Of a stretch of 64,000 bases of DNA, positions 1 to 8,670 are shown one piece after another. Location: positions 186,001 to 250,000 of the forward strand of contig NZ_WKJN01000004.1 in NCBI RefSeq assembly GCF_009674495.1. The letters are read 5' to 3'. The notes under the pieces were generated by a model, which searched no databases, was not told the DNA's origin, and worked only from the letters and a program-made list of their open reading frames with translations. Numbering within the stretch: position 1 is the stretch's first letter; each line of letters begins with the position of its first letter. The position numbers and the translations under genes were made by a program. The stretch is from Duganella alba. Its GTDB lineage: Bacteria > Pseudomonadota > Gammaproteobacteria > Burkholderiales > Burkholderiaceae_D.

Positions 1-1
1 C

Positions 2-244
2 ATTCCGCCGGAGATCGCGATGGAGCTGGCCCAGCACATGGGCCAGGGTCCGTTAAGCTCGCGGGAAATGGAAGTATTGAATCATGCGGCGAGTGGACAT
101 TCCAATCGCCGCATCGCGGAGCGTCTGTCGATTTCCGAGGAAACCGTCAAGGCCCACATGAAGAACGTGCTGGCCAAGCTGGCCGCGAACGATCGCACCC
201 ATGCGGTGACGATCGCCCTCAAGCGCGGCATTATTACAATTTAG
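2..244 (+). CDS. LuxR/NarL-type response regulator, C-terminal part (5' truncated)
   Basis: Only the last 80 residues are present; the frame is open back to the window edge, so the receiver domain lies outside. What remains is a GerE/LuxR helix-turn-helix: 'LSSREMEVL' starts the domain, and 'RIAERLSISEETVKAHMKNV' is the recognition segment. The tail 'RTHAVTIALKRGI' is nearly the same as that of the regulator at 6721-7374, so the two are probably paralogues. It would bind DNA as the output of a two-component system. It is convergent with the DUF1275 gene, whose stop overlaps its own by 4 bp. It may regulate the neighbouring amidohydrolase operon, but that is inference. Confidence 0.9.
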   Translation: MPPEIAMELAQHMGQGPLSSREMEVLNHAASGHSNRRIAERLSISEETVKAHMKNVLAKLAANDRTHAVTIALKRGIITI

Positions 245-897
245 TCCTTGGCCACGGCGGCCAGCCACACCAGCATCACGCACGGCAGCAACAGGCCGTG
301 GAAGCCGAAGGTCACAAACGCCACGCCGCCGCTCATGCAGCCGGCGGCAAACGCCAGCACCGGCCAGGTCAGCTTCTTGCAGCGGCCGATGGCCTCGGGA
401 TCGCCGCGCAGCGAATCGACCAGTTCGATCACCAGCCCGGTCACATTGCCCGTCATCACCGTGGTGGCCGAGGTCTTGCCCAATAGCAGCTTGCCGTAGG
501 CATTCTGGATCGCCATCGCGCCGGCGCACAGCGAGCCGGTCAGCAGCGTCAGCGGCGCCGACGCTTCCACGATCGGCGCCGCCTGCCAGGCGCAGATCAC
601 GGTCGCCGCCATCATCGCCAGCTGGAACAGGAAACTGTTGCGCAGCGTTTTGCCGCCGGTGCGGTCCCAGTGCACCGTCGCCAGCCGTGTCAGGGCGACG
701 AACAGGATAAACACCGGGAACACCAGCAGCTTGATGAAGATGCTCTGCGACGGCTCGATCAGCGCGCGGCCGATCAGCACGAAGTTGCCCGTCACGTGGG
801 CCGTGAACAGGCCGAACAGGCCGACGAAGCCCAGCGTGTCGACGTAGCCGGCCAGGAAGCCCAGCGCTGCGCCTTGTTTGATATCACCGCGTTCCAT
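241..897 (-). CDS. DUF1275 (YoaK-like) membrane protein
   Basis: A 218-residue integral membrane protein of the YoaK/DUF1275 family. The family's opening motif is clear: 'GFLAGYVDTLGFVGLFGLFT' followed by 'HVTGNFVLIG'. About six hydrophobic segments are visible. The start is supported by AAAGG ten bases upstream. It overlaps the end of the DoxX gene by 14 bp, so it is the last gene of a four-gene minus-strand operon (XapX, amidohydrolase, DoxX, DUF1275). The biochemical function of the family is unknown, and nothing in the context fixes a substrate. Confidence 0.88.
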   Translation of the reverse strand: MERGDIKQGAALGFLAGYVDTLGFVGLFGLFTAHVTGNFVLIGRALIEPSQSIFIKLLVFPVFILFVALTRLATVHWDRTGGKTLRNSFLFQLAMMAATVICAWQAAPIVEASAPLTLLTGSLCAGAMAIQNAYGKLLLGKTSATTVMTGNVTGLVIELVDSLRGDPEAIGRCKKLTWPVLAFAAGCMSGGVAFVTFGFHGLLLPCVMLVWLAAVAKD

Positions 898-1291
898 TAC
901 TACCTTTCTGAAGATCGAGCCAGGCCACCAGCAGGAAAGCGCCGGTCAGCCCGAGGTGCTCGAAAAAACTATTGGCCGCCATGAAGCGTTCCTGACCGCC
1001 CATGTCCCAGAAGCGGTTGGCGACAAAGGTGGCCATCAGCGTGAACACGCCGAGGAAACCCGCGCCCAGCCAGCGGTAATAGCCGGTCAGGATGGCCACC
1101 GAGGCGCCCAGCTCCAGCGCGATCACCAGCGCGGCCAGCGGCCCCGCCGGCGACAGGCCGAAATGCTGCATCTCGCCGATGGCCGAGCCGAAATCGGTCA
1201 GCTTGTTGATGCCGCCCTGCAGATACGCAGCGCACAGCAGCAACAGGCAGACCCAGCGCACCCACGGCGCGGTTAAAAACAGTCGATTCAT
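884..1291 (-). CDS. DoxX family membrane protein
   Basis: A 135-residue protein with four predicted membrane helices, typical of the DoxX/DoxD-like family (small quinone- or redox-associated membrane proteins). Features seen are the first helix followed by 'LQGGINKLTDF', the 'ELGASVAILTGYYRWLGA' segment and a final helix 'LTGAFLLVAWLDL'. The chosen ATG has GGAG nine bases upstream; a much longer open frame runs through the amidohydrolase gene in another phase and is not real. It lies 50 bp after the amidohydrolase and overlaps DUF1275, consistent with one operon. The precise role is unknown. Confidence 0.85.
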   Translation of the reverse strand: MNRLFLTAPWVRWVCLLLLCAAYLQGGINKLTDFGSAIGEMQHFGLSPAGPLAALVIALELGASVAILTGYYRWLGAGFLGVFTLMATFVANRFWDMGGQERFMAANSFFEHLGLTGAFLLVAWLDLQKGSNGTR

Positions 1292-1341
1292 TGATGCTCC
1301 AGTTGTCGCGTCGCTCCCGCGCAGGCGGGAGCGACGGCCAT

Positions 1342-3270
1342 TTACACTGCCCAGCAGGCGCAGCCCAGCGCGCCCCAGAAGCTCTTCAGGTCCGAGACCG
1401 GCGCCTTGCTGCCCCACGAACTGGCGTGCTGGTGACCGTGCACATTGCAGTTGTTGGCGCAGCCGCAGGCGGCGGCCTGCTGCGCGCGTTCCCGCTTCTG
1501 CTGCAGCTGGCGCTGCTCCAGTTCCTTCAGCGCGGCGCGGCTGGTGCCCTGCTTCTCGCCCCAGCCGGCGTAGCCGCCGAAACGGCGCACCGGCGACCAG
1601 TCCGGCATGGCCGGCGGCGGCGGCGTGTCGTGGCTGGCAAAGGCGCCGGCCGCGTACACGATCTTGCCGCCGACGATGGTCAGGTCCGAGCTCATGTCCC
1701 AGATCTCGCTTTCGGCGCAGGCGTAGAAGTCCTTGTCCGGCACGATCATGTCGGCCAGCTGGCCCACTTCGATGCGGCCCTTCTTGCCTTCCTCGTTGGA
1801 GAACCAGGTGGTGTTCTCGGTCCACATGCGCAGCGCCGCTTCGCGGTCCAGGCAGTTGGCGCGCGGGTAGAGCTGCGCGCCGCTGACGGTTTTGCCGGTG
1901 ATCATCCAGGCCAGCGACACCCACGGGTTGTAGGAGGCGACGCGGGTGGCGTCGGTGCCGGCCGAGGTTTTCACGCCGGCGTCGATAATCTTCTTGATCG
2001 GCGGCGTGGCTTCGGCGGCGCCGTGGCCATAACGCTCGATGAAGTATTCGCCTTGGTACGCCATGCGGTGCTGCACGGCGATGCCGCCGCCCAGCGCGGC
2101 GATGCGGTCGATCGACTGGTCCGAAATGGTTTCGGCGTGGTCGAAGAACCAGTTCAGGCCTTCCAGCGGAATGTCCTGGTTGACGCGCTCGAACACATCC
2201 AGCGCGCGGCTGATGGTTTCGTCGTAGGTGGCGTGCATGCGCCATGGCCAGCGGTTCTGCGCCAGCACGCGCACCACGCCTTCCAGGTCGTCCTCCATAT
2301 TGTCCGGCATGTCCGGACGCGGCTGGCGGAAGTCCTCGAAATCGGCCGCCGAGAAGGTCAGCATCTCGCCGGCGCCGTTGTGGCGGAAGTAGTCGTCGCC
2401 TTGCTGGTACTTGACGCTCTGCGTCCAGTTCAGGAAGTCTTCCTTCTCCTGCTTCGGTTTTTGCGTGAACAGGTTGTAGGCCAGGCGCACGGTCAGCTGC
2501 TTTTCGTCCGACAGCTGCTGGATCACTTGGTAGTCTTCCGGATAGTTCTGGAAGCCGCCGCCGGCGTCGATCACGCCGGTGACGCCCAAGCGATTCAGTT
2601 CGCGCATGAAGTGGCGGGTCGAGTTGACCTGGTATTCCAGCGGCAGTTTCGGGCCCTTGGCCAGCGTCGAATACAGGATGGCCGCATTCGGCTTGGCCAG
2701 CAGCAGGCCGTTCGGATTGCCGTTGGCGTCGCGCAGGATCTGGCCGCCCGGCGGTTCCGGCGTGTCCTTGGTGTAGCCGACGGCGCGCAGCGCGGCGCCG
2801 TTCAGCAGGGCGCGGTCGTACAGGTGCAGGATGAACACCGGCGTGTCCGGCGCCACCGCATTGAGTTCCTCGATGGTCGGCAGGCGCTTCTCGGCGAACT
2901 GGTGTTCGGTGAAGCCGCCCACCACGCGCACCCACTGCGGCGCCGGCGTGATCGCCACTTGCGCCCTCAGCATGGCCATGGCGTCGGCCAGCGAGCGCAC
3001 GCCGTCCCAGCGCAGCTCCAGGTTGAAATTCAGGCCGCCGCGGATGATGTGGCAGTGGTTGTCGATCAGGCCCGGCAGCACGCGCTTGCCGTGCAGGTCG
3101 ATGATCCTGGTGGTCGGTCCGGCCAGCGCCATGATCTCGTTGGCGCGGCCGACGTGGGTGAACTTGCCGTCCTTGATGGCGACGGCTTCAGCGTGCGGGT
3201 TGCTGCGGTCCAGCGTGGTGAACAGGCCGCGATGCAGGATCAGATCGGGGGTTGGGGATGCTTGCGACAT
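1342..3270 (-). CDS. Amidohydrolase family 3 protein (YtcJ-like) with Cys/His-rich C-terminal tail
   Basis: A 642-residue metal-dependent hydrolase of the amidohydrolase superfamily, YtcJ-like branch. Visible motifs are the entry strand 'RVLPGLIDNHCHIIRGG' with the HxH metal ligands, later ligand-type histidines in 'RMHATYDETISR' and 'FFDHAETISD', and the late aspartate in 'SAGTDATRV'. There is no signal peptide. The substrate is unknown; relatives act on N-substituted amides or formamides. The last 40 or so residues contain a dense Cys/His cluster ('CGCANNCNVHGHQH') that does not belong to the barrel and could bind metal. The ATG overlaps the XapX stop codon (TAATG), with GGAG upstream, which suggests translational coupling. 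Confidence 0.88.
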   Translation of the reverse strand: MSQASPTPDLILHRGLFTTLDRSNPHAEAVAIKDGKFTHVGRANEIMALAGPTTRIIDLHGKRVLPGLIDNHCHIIRGGLNFNLELRWDGVRSLADAMAMLRAQVAITPAPQWVRVVGGFTEHQFAEKRLPTIEELNAVAPDTPVFILHLYDRALLNGAALRAVGYTKDTPEPPGGQILRDANGNPNGLLLAKPNAAILYSTLAKGPKLPLEYQVNSTRHFMRELNRLGVTGVIDAGGGFQNYPEDYQVIQQLSDEKQLTVRLAYNLFTQKPKQEKEDFLNWTQSVKYQQGDDYFRHNGAGEMLTFSAADFEDFRQPRPDMPDNMEDDLEGVVRVLAQNRWPWRMHATYDETISRALDVFERVNQDIPLEGLNWFFDHAETISDQSIDRIAALGGGIAVQHRMAYQGEYFIERYGHGAAEATPPIKKIIDAGVKTSAGTDATRVASYNPWVSLAWMITGKTVSGAQLYPRANCLDREAALRMWTENTTWFSNEEGKKGRIEVGQLADMIVPDKDFYACAESEIWDMSSDLTIVGGKIVYAAGAFASHDTPPPPAMPDWSPVRRFGGYAGWGEKQGTSRAALKELEQRQLQQKRERAQQAAACGCANNCNVHGHQHASSWGSKAPVSDLKSFWGALGCACWAV

Positions 3271-3533
3271 TAAGAGCTCCTGGTTTCATCGGACTTCTGC
3301 GCGGATGGCAGCTGGCCGAAACAATGCGGCTTGACGTGGTCTTCGATCCACGACACTTTCGGTGCTTCCTTCTGCCACACCTGGCGCAGCAGCGGCGGCA
3401 GCTGTTCGCCGACCAGGATGCCCAGCAGGCCGACCAGCGCGATCACCGGCGGCGCCGGCGAGCGCACGTTGAGGAAACCATAGATGAGGCCGACCAGCAG
3501 GCCGACCGCCAACGATACGATATACATTTTCAT
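3270..3533 (-). CDS. XapX domain-containing small membrane protein
   Basis: An 87-residue protein with two hydrophobic segments. The first, 'VSLAVGLLVGLIYGFLNVRS', and the second, 'PPVIALVGLLGILVGEQ', match the XapX (DUF1427) pattern, whose members are small membrane proteins often next to hydrolases. The C-terminal third is hydrophilic. It is the first gene of the operon that continues into the amidohydrolase. An internal ATG two codons downstream is an alternative start. Function is not known. Confidence 0.85.
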   Translation of the reverse strand: MKMYIVSLAVGLLVGLIYGFLNVRSPAPPVIALVGLLGILVGEQLPPLLRQVWQKEAPKVSWIEDHVKPHCFGQLPSAQKSDETRSS

Positions 3534-3660
3534 GATTGAGCGACACTCCGGGTAAGTAAATCGTGTGCATAGTGTAGTGGCGCTTCCTCACTCTGGCATC
3601 ACCGGTATTGATCGAACTATCCCCCCTCCTTTGGGGGAGCCTGGCTTGCGCATGAATAGG

Positions 3661-3669
3661 TGCTAAAAT
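3661..3669 (+). promoter_or_regulatory. Candidate extended -10 promoter for the sensor kinase
   Basis: TGC followed by TAAAAT forms an extended -10 element 27 bp before the kinase ATG. There is no good -35 hexamer 17 bp upstream. A C-rich/G-rich inverted repeat (3621-3637) lies just upstream, in the region shared with the divergent XapX operon, and could be a regulator site. This is pattern reading only. Confidence 0.35.
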
Positions 3670-3696
3670 ATTCGGATTCCCCCTTTCATCCGGATC

Positions 3697-6600
3697 ATGA
3701 CGACTGCACGCGCTTCCCTGCTCCTGCATGCCGCCGTTGCCGCCTTGTCCGGCCTGCTCTGGTGCACCCCGCCCATGGCGCTGGCCCAGCAACCGTCGCC
3801 GCGCCTGCTCGAACAATTCACCCACACCGCCTGGGGCGCGCTGGACAACGCCCCGGTCGACATCCTCAATGTCGCGCAAACCAGCGACGGCTGGCTGTGG
3901 CTGGCCGCCGGCACCGGCCTGTACCGCTTCGACGGCAAGCGCTACGAGCGGGTCGACAATGTCGAAGGCCACCCGCTGCTGTCGTCCAGCGTGCGCACGC
4001 TGTATGCGCCGCCGGAAGGCGGCCTGTGGGTCGGCTACCGCGTCGGCGGCGGCATCAGCCACTTCCAGCGCGGCCAGGCGCGCCATTTCGCCGCCGGCCA
4101 GGGCCTGCCGGGCGGCGCCATCACCAGCATCGCGCGCGGCCCGGACGGCGTGCTGTGGGTGGCGGCGCGCGACGGCCTGGCGCGCCTGGACGGCGACCAT
4201 TTCGTCACCGTCGGCGCCGCCCAGGGCCTGCCGGCGCGGCGCGCGCGCCAGGTGCTGTTCGACCATGCGGGCCGCCAGTGGGTCGCCATGCAGGGCGGCA
4301 TCTACAGCCGCGCCGACAGCAGCGCCGCCTTCCGCCAGGCCTGGCCGCACGGCGACCTGAGCGCCATGGCGCTGGCGCCGGACGGCACGCTGTGGGCCTC
4401 CGACGTCGACAGCTATTACCGCGTGCTGCCGGCGGCGCCGTCCGGCGAGGCGGCGGCCGGCGCCGTGCTCCAGGGCGCCAATATGTACTTCGACCGCGAC
4501 GGCAACCAGTGGCTGTTCCACGCCGGCGGCCTGGAACGGCGCAACGCCGGCAGCAGCGACGCCCCGCAGCAGCAGGACCTGAACGGCGGCATGCCGCAGA
4601 GCTTTTTCCAGGACCGCGAAGGCAATGTGTGGATCGGCACCTCGGCCGGCCTGAACCGCTTCCGCCGCAACCGCCTGCTGACGTTGCCGCTGCAGACCAT
4701 CTTCAACCATCCGGCCATCGCGCCGCTGACCGGCGGCGGCATCTGGGCCGGCGACCGCATCGGCGCGCTGCACGCGCTGGGGCCGGAGGGCGAGCGGCGC
4801 AATGTGCTGTCGGCCCGCATCTCGGCGCTGTACCGCGATCCGGACGGCGTGCTGTGGGCCGGCAACGACGAGGAGGTGTGGAGCGTGGACGGCGGCCGCA
4901 TGGAACGCTATCCACTGCCGCCGGAAGCCAGCAGCTACGAAGTGCAGGCGCTGTGCCGCGCCGAGGGCGGCGGCCTGTGGGTGTCGGTCGTGCGCGCCGG
5001 CCTGTACCTGCTGAAGGACGGCCGCTGGCGGCGCCAGCCAGCGCCGCCGCTGGCGACGGCGGCCGGCGTGGCCGACCTCGATCTGTTCCCGACCACGCTG
5101 ACGGCCGGCGCCGACGGCGCGCTGTGGGCCGGCTACGTGCGCAACACCATCGCGCGCATGGCCGGCGGCAAGACCGTCCTGTATGGCGCGGAACAGGGTC
5201 TGGAGCTGGGCCAGGTGCTGACCCTCTACCGCCACGGCACGCAGCTGTGGGCCGGCGGCGAGCGCGGCGTGGCCTGGTTCGACGGCCAGCGCTTCAACAC
5301 CCTGCACGGCCAGCGCGGCGAGGCGTTCCGCGGCGTCTCCGGCATCGTCCGCACGCCGCAGGGCGACCTGTGGCTGTTCGGCACCGAGGGCCTGAGCCGC
5401 ATCGGCGCGGAACAGGTGACGCTGGCCATGCGCACGCCAGGCCATGAAGTCGACTACGAACGCTTCGACGCCCACGACGGCCTGCTCGGCGCCGCCTCGC
5501 AGCTGCGGCCGATGCCGTCGCTGCTGCTGGGCGACGACGGCCTGCTGTGGATGGCCACCGCCAACCGCATCAACTGGATCAATCCGGCGCACATCGCGCG
5601 CAATCCGGTGACGCCGCCGGTGATGGTGCAGGACGTGGTGATCGGCGAGCAGCGCTACAGCCCCCTGCCCGGCCTGCAACTGCCGCAGTCCACCAGCAAC
5701 CTGCGCATCGACTACACGGCGTTGAGCCTGAGCGTGCCGGAGCGGGTGCGCTTCCGCTACCGCCTCGACGGCGTCGACGACGACTGGCAGGACCCCGGCG
5801 CGCGCCGCCAGGCGTTCTACACCAACCTCGATCCGGGCCAGTACCGCTTCCGCGTGATGGCGGCCAACGAGGACGGCGTGTGGAATCCGCAGGAAGCGCA
5901 GCTGGCGTTCTCGATTCCGCCGACCTTCGCGGAAACCATCTGGTTCAAGCTGGTGTGCTTCATCGGCGTGGCGGCGACGCTGGCGCTGATGTACCGCCTG
6001 CGCCTGCGCCACGTGACCCAGCAACTGCGCACACGGCTGGAAGACCGCGCCGACGAGCGCGAACGCATCGCCCGCACCCTGCACGACACCTTCCTGCAAA
6101 GCGTGCAGGGCCTGATGCTGCGCGTGCAGACGCTGCTCAAGCGCCTGCCGCCGGACGGCGACGCCTACCAGCTGGTGGAAAAAATCCTCAACCAGGCCGA
6201 CCAGGTGCTGGCCGAGGGCCGCAACCAGGTCAGCGGCCTGCGCGGCGTGCAGCCGCACCACGACGACCTGCCGCATATGTTCAGTGAGCTGGGCCAGCAG
6301 CTGCGCGAGGAGCACGCGGCCGACTTCGCGCTGATCGTCACCGGCCAGCAAACCTCGCTCAACGAGGAAGGCCGCGAGCACCTGTACCACATCGGCCGCG
6401 AAGCGCTGCTGAACGCCTTCCGTCACGCGGGCGCCAGCCGGATCGAGCTGGAACTGGGCTACGCCACCGACCACTTCACGCTGCAGGTGCGCGACGACGG
6501 CCGCGGCATCGATGAACAGGTGCTGGCGGCCGGCGAGCGGCCCGGCCACTGGGGCCTGATCGGCATGCGCGAACGGGCGGTGAAGATCGATGCGGCGCTG

Positions 6601-6717
6601 GATTTGTGGTGCCGTCCCGGCATGGGCACGGTGGCGCAGGTGACGGCGCCGGGAAGCGCCGTCTACCAGCGCAAGCCGGGCACGCTGCGGCGCTGGCTGA
6701 TGCGGGAAGCGGCCTGA
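3697..6717 (+). CDS. Sensor histidine kinase with periplasmic beta-propeller (Reg_prop/Y_Y_Y/HisKA_3)
   Basis: A 1006-residue membrane sensor kinase. A signal peptide (about residues 1-29) is followed by repeated propeller blades with motifs such as 'DGTLWAS', 'GNVWIGTSAGLNRF' and 'DGLLWMATANRI' up to about residue 640. A Y_Y_Y domain follows (LDPGQYRFRVMA), then one membrane helix near residues 748-769. The cytoplasmic part has a HisKA_3 dimerisation helix 'RIARTLHDTFLQSVQGLMLR' with phospho-acceptor His796, then an HATPase with N-box 'REALLNAFRHAGA' and G-box 'DDGRGID'. This architecture pairs with NarL-type regulators, and one lies convergently 3 bp downstream. The periplasmic ligand is unknown. 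Confidence 0.92.
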   Translation: MTTARASLLLHAAVAALSGLLWCTPPMALAQQPSPRLLEQFTHTAWGALDNAPVDILNVAQTSDGWLWLAAGTGLYRFDGKRYERVDNVEGHPLLSSSVRTLYAPPEGGLWVGYRVGGGISHFQRGQARHFAAGQGLPGGAITSIARGPDGVLWVAARDGLARLDGDHFVTVGAAQGLPARRARQVLFDHAGRQWVAMQGGIYSRADSSAAFRQAWPHGDLSAMALAPDGTLWASDVDSYYRVLPAAPSGEAAAGAVLQGANMYFDRDGNQWLFHAGGLERRNAGSSDAPQQQDLNGGMPQSFFQDREGNVWIGTSAGLNRFRRNRLLTLPLQTIFNHPAIAPLTGGGIWAGDRIGALHALGPEGERRNVLSARISALYRDPDGVLWAGNDEEVWSVDGGRMERYPLPPEASSYEVQALCRAEGGGLWVSVVRAGLYLLKDGRWRRQPAPPLATAAGVADLDLFPTTLTAGADGALWAGYVRNTIARMAGGKTVLYGAEQGLELGQVLTLYRHGTQLWAGGERGVAWFDGQRFNTLHGQRGEAFRGVSGIVRTPQGDLWLFGTEGLSRIGAEQVTLAMRTPGHEVDYERFDAHDGLLGAASQLRPMPSLLLGDDGLLWMATANRINWINPAHIARNPVTPPVMVQDVVIGEQRYSPLPGLQLPQSTSNLRIDYTALSLSVPERVRFRYRLDGVDDDWQDPGARRQAFYTNLDPGQYRFRVMAANEDGVWNPQEAQLAFSIPPTFAETIWFKLVCFIGVAATLALMYRLRLRHVTQQLRTRLEDRADERERIARTLHDTFLQSVQGLMLRVQTLLKRLPPDGDAYQLVEKILNQADQVLAEGRNQVSGLRGVQPHHDDLPHMFSELGQQLREEHAADFALIVTGQQTSLNEEGREHLYHIGREALLNAFRHAGASRIELELGYATDHFTLQVRDDGRGIDEQVLAAGERPGHWGLIGMRERAVKIDAALDLWCRPGMGTVAQVTAPGSAVYQRKPGTLRRWLMREAA

Positions 6718-6720
6718 CGC

Positions 6721-7374
6721 TTACTGCACCAGGCCGCAGGCGTGCAGGTCAAGGATGCCGCGCTCGATGGCCAGCGTGACCGCGTGGGTGCGGTCGCTGG
6801 CGTTCAACTTGGCCAGGATGCTCTTCATGTGCACCTTGACGGTTTCCTCCGAAATCACCAGGTGCATGCCGATGCGCTTGTTGCTCTGGCCACCGGCGAC
6901 CAGCTGCAGCACTTCCACTTCGCGCTTGCTCAACGCGCCCTCGTGCCAATGCTCGGCGATGCCGCTGGCCACCGCCGCCGGAATGCTGCGGCGGCCTTCG
7001 TGCACGCAGCGGATGGTCGCCAGCAGCTCCTTGCGCAGCATGCTCTTCAGCAGATAGCCGGCGGCGCCGGCGGAAATCGCCCGTTGCGCCAGCACGTCGC
7101 CCTCGTAGGTGGTCAGGACCACGATGCGGGCGTTGGGGAATTCCTTGCGGATGGCGATGGTGGCGTCGATGCCGTTCATGTCCGGCATCTGGATGTCCAT
7201 CAGGGTGACGTCGGGACGCAGGCGGCGATACGCCTCGACCGCCTGGACGCCGTTGGTGGCCTCCTCCAGCAGCAGCATGTCGGCCTCGTCGGCGATCACG
7301 CTGGCGATGCCCTCGCGGAACATCGGATGGTCGTCCACGCTCAGGATCTTGATAGGCGGCGGAGTCATAGGCAT
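6721..7374 (-). CDS. NarL/FixJ-type response regulator
   Basis: A two-domain response regulator. The receiver carries the acidic pair in 'ILSVDDHPMFREG', the phosphorylation site in 'VTLMDIQMPDMNG', Thr in 'VVLTTYEGD' and Lys in 'GYLLKSMLRKEL', so it looks fully functional. The C-terminal LuxR HTH has 'LSKREVEVLQLVAGGQSNKR' and 'ISEETVKVHMKSILAKL'. It is tail-to-tail with the propeller sensor kinase (3 bp apart) and is the obvious partner. Three in-frame ATGs exist at 7410, 7374 and 7368. I chose 7374; 7368 has a slightly better-spaced GAG. Confidence 0.9.
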   Translation of the reverse strand: MPMTPPPIKILSVDDHPMFREGIASVIADEADMLLLEEATNGVQAVEAYRRLRPDVTLMDIQMPDMNGIDATIAIRKEFPNARIVVLTTYEGDVLAQRAISAGAAGYLLKSMLRKELLATIRCVHEGRRSIPAAVASGIAEHWHEGALSKREVEVLQLVAGGQSNKRIGMHLVISEETVKVHMKSILAKLNASDRTHAVTLAIERGILDLHACGLVQ

Positions 7375-7536
7375 CTCGTGATTAAAGTTCTGGCATCTGG
7401 CGCCCAGCATGACACATGCGCAAGTATTTGCCTATACCTCCATATGGGTAGGACCCTCCTCCCGGATTGGGGCGTGGCAAGCGGCCCTGGAAAGTTTATT
7501 CTTCTACATTCCAGCTTAACAACTTAGGAGAGTGAC

Positions 7537-8238
7537 ATGCGAATGGATACCCGATCCTGGCCACAGTCCGCCGTCGGCGGCGCCGGCAACACCACCGCGA
7601 TCGCCGCGCAAGGCGATCAGGTCAGCGTACTGATCGCCCATGCCGATCCGATCATCCGCGCCGGCCTCGCCGCGCTGCTGGGCAGCCATGGCGACATGCA
7701 GATCGCCGTGACCGACGCCGAAGCGCCGCTGGACAGCCACGCGGGCGCCGACGTCATCATCCTCGATCACCGCAGCGGCCTGGAACACATGCGCCGCGCC
7801 GCCAATGCGCACCATGGCGACACCCAGCCACGGGTCTTGATTGTCACGCAGCTGGAACGCGAATGGGAAGTGCGCACCGCCATGATGGCCGGCGTGCACG
7901 GCTACCTGCTGCAAAACGCCGACTCGGAACAGCTGCTGACCGCCGTGCGCACGCTGAGCCGCGGCATGCGCTACCTGAGCGCGGAACTGAGCCGCTGCGT
8001 AGCCGACAGCTTCACCCGCATCGGCCTGACCAGCCGCGAGACCGACGTGCTGCAACTGCTGGCGCAGGGCCAGTGCAACAAATCGATCGCGCGCGAGCTG
8101 GGCATCGGCGTCGGCACGGTCAAGACCCACGTCAAAGGTCTTTTTGACAAGCTTGGCGCAACGGCACGCACGCATGCGGTGGTGCTGGCCACGCGGCGCG
8201 GCCTGGTGGGTGAGCCATATGGCAATCAACAACACTAA
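7537..8238 (+). CDS. NarL-type response regulator with degenerate receiver domain
   Basis: A 233-residue regulator with a clear LuxR HTH ('LTSRETDVLQLLAQGQCNKS', 'IGVGTVKTHVKGLFDKLG'). The receiver domain departs from the rule. The expected DDHP is replaced by 'HADP', so the acidic Mg-binding pair is lost, and the conserved Lys before the last strand is Gln ('GYLLQNADSEQL'). The Asp in 'VIILDHRSG' and the Thr in 'LIVTQLE' remain. Such changes usually mean phosphorylation-independent activity. The start has AGGAG six bases upstream. It is transcribed divergently from the canonical regulator at 6721-7374. Confidence 0.87.
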   Translation: MRMDTRSWPQSAVGGAGNTTAIAAQGDQVSVLIAHADPIIRAGLAALLGSHGDMQIAVTDAEAPLDSHAGADVIILDHRSGLEHMRRAANAHHGDTQPRVLIVTQLEREWEVRTAMMAGVHGYLLQNADSEQLLTAVRTLSRGMRYLSAELSRCVADSFTRIGLTSRETDVLQLLAQGQCNKSIARELGIGVGTVKTHVKGLFDKLGATARTHAVVLATRRGLVGEPYGNQQH

Positions 8239-8267
8239 GCACCTGATTCCGTTGTAGAATCTCGGGC

Positions 8268-8603
8268 ATGCACGCCCCGACCATCAACCTGAGCACACCA
8301 CATCGCCAGACGCGTTATCAACGCGTCATGATGTTCTTCGTGCTCATGTTCCTGGCGTTGCAACTGATCGGCGCCAGTTCGCACACCCACGCCTACACCG
8401 ATCATGAACCGGATTGCGCCGCTTGCGCGGTGGTCCACCTGCCTGCCGGCGGCGTGCCGCCGGCCACCCTGCTGGTGGCGCCGACCGGACTGCAGAGCAG
8501 CCTGCCGGTGCTGGCGCCGCATACCGTGGTGCGCGCCGCGCAAACCAGCTACCTGACCCCGCCTTCCCACGCGCCGCCCGGCGTTGCTGTTTTCTCCATC
8601 TGA
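8268..8603 (+). CDS. Small exported or membrane protein with His/Cys motif (DUF2946-like)
   Basis: A 111-residue protein with one N-terminal hydrophobic helix (about residues 21-37, 'MMFFVLMFLALQLIGASSH'). It is followed by a potential metal site, 'HTHAYTDHEPDCAACAVVH', combining three or four histidines with a CxxC. The rest is Pro/Ala-rich. The layout resembles DUF2946-type proteins, which are often next to TonB receptors and linked to metals, but I cannot confirm family membership by eye. It lies 67 bp before a TonB receptor gene on the same strand. A TAGAAT -10-like hexamer lies only 7 bp before the ATG. Confidence 0.7.
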   Translation: MHAPTINLSTPHRQTRYQRVMMFFVLMFLALQLIGASSHTHAYTDHEPDCAACAVVHLPAGGVPPATLLVAPTGLQSSLPVLAPHTVVRAAQTSYLTPPSHAPPGVAVFSI

Positions 8604-8670
8604 ATATTAATCGCTGCATCTCCCGCGAGGGAACGATGCATCGTCACGTCTCACCATTCAAGGATTTAAC

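Noticed and set aside
1292..2935. Upstream extension of the DoxX frame through the amidohydrolase gene
   Set aside because: The extension is out of phase with the amidohydrolase and lacks motifs. The DoxX ATG at 1291 has a good ribosome site.
3286..6549. A minus-strand open frame of over 1000 codons opposite the sensor kinase
   Set aside because: It is a high-GC antisense shadow: it has no domain motifs, a low-complexity Ala/Arg/Gln/His composition, and covers a gene with clear kinase and propeller motifs.
7400..7470. Imperfect CCTATACC/GGGTAGG symmetry before the degenerate regulator gene
   Set aside because: The arms match poorly and the spacing is not typical of NarL-type sites, so I do not list it as an operator.
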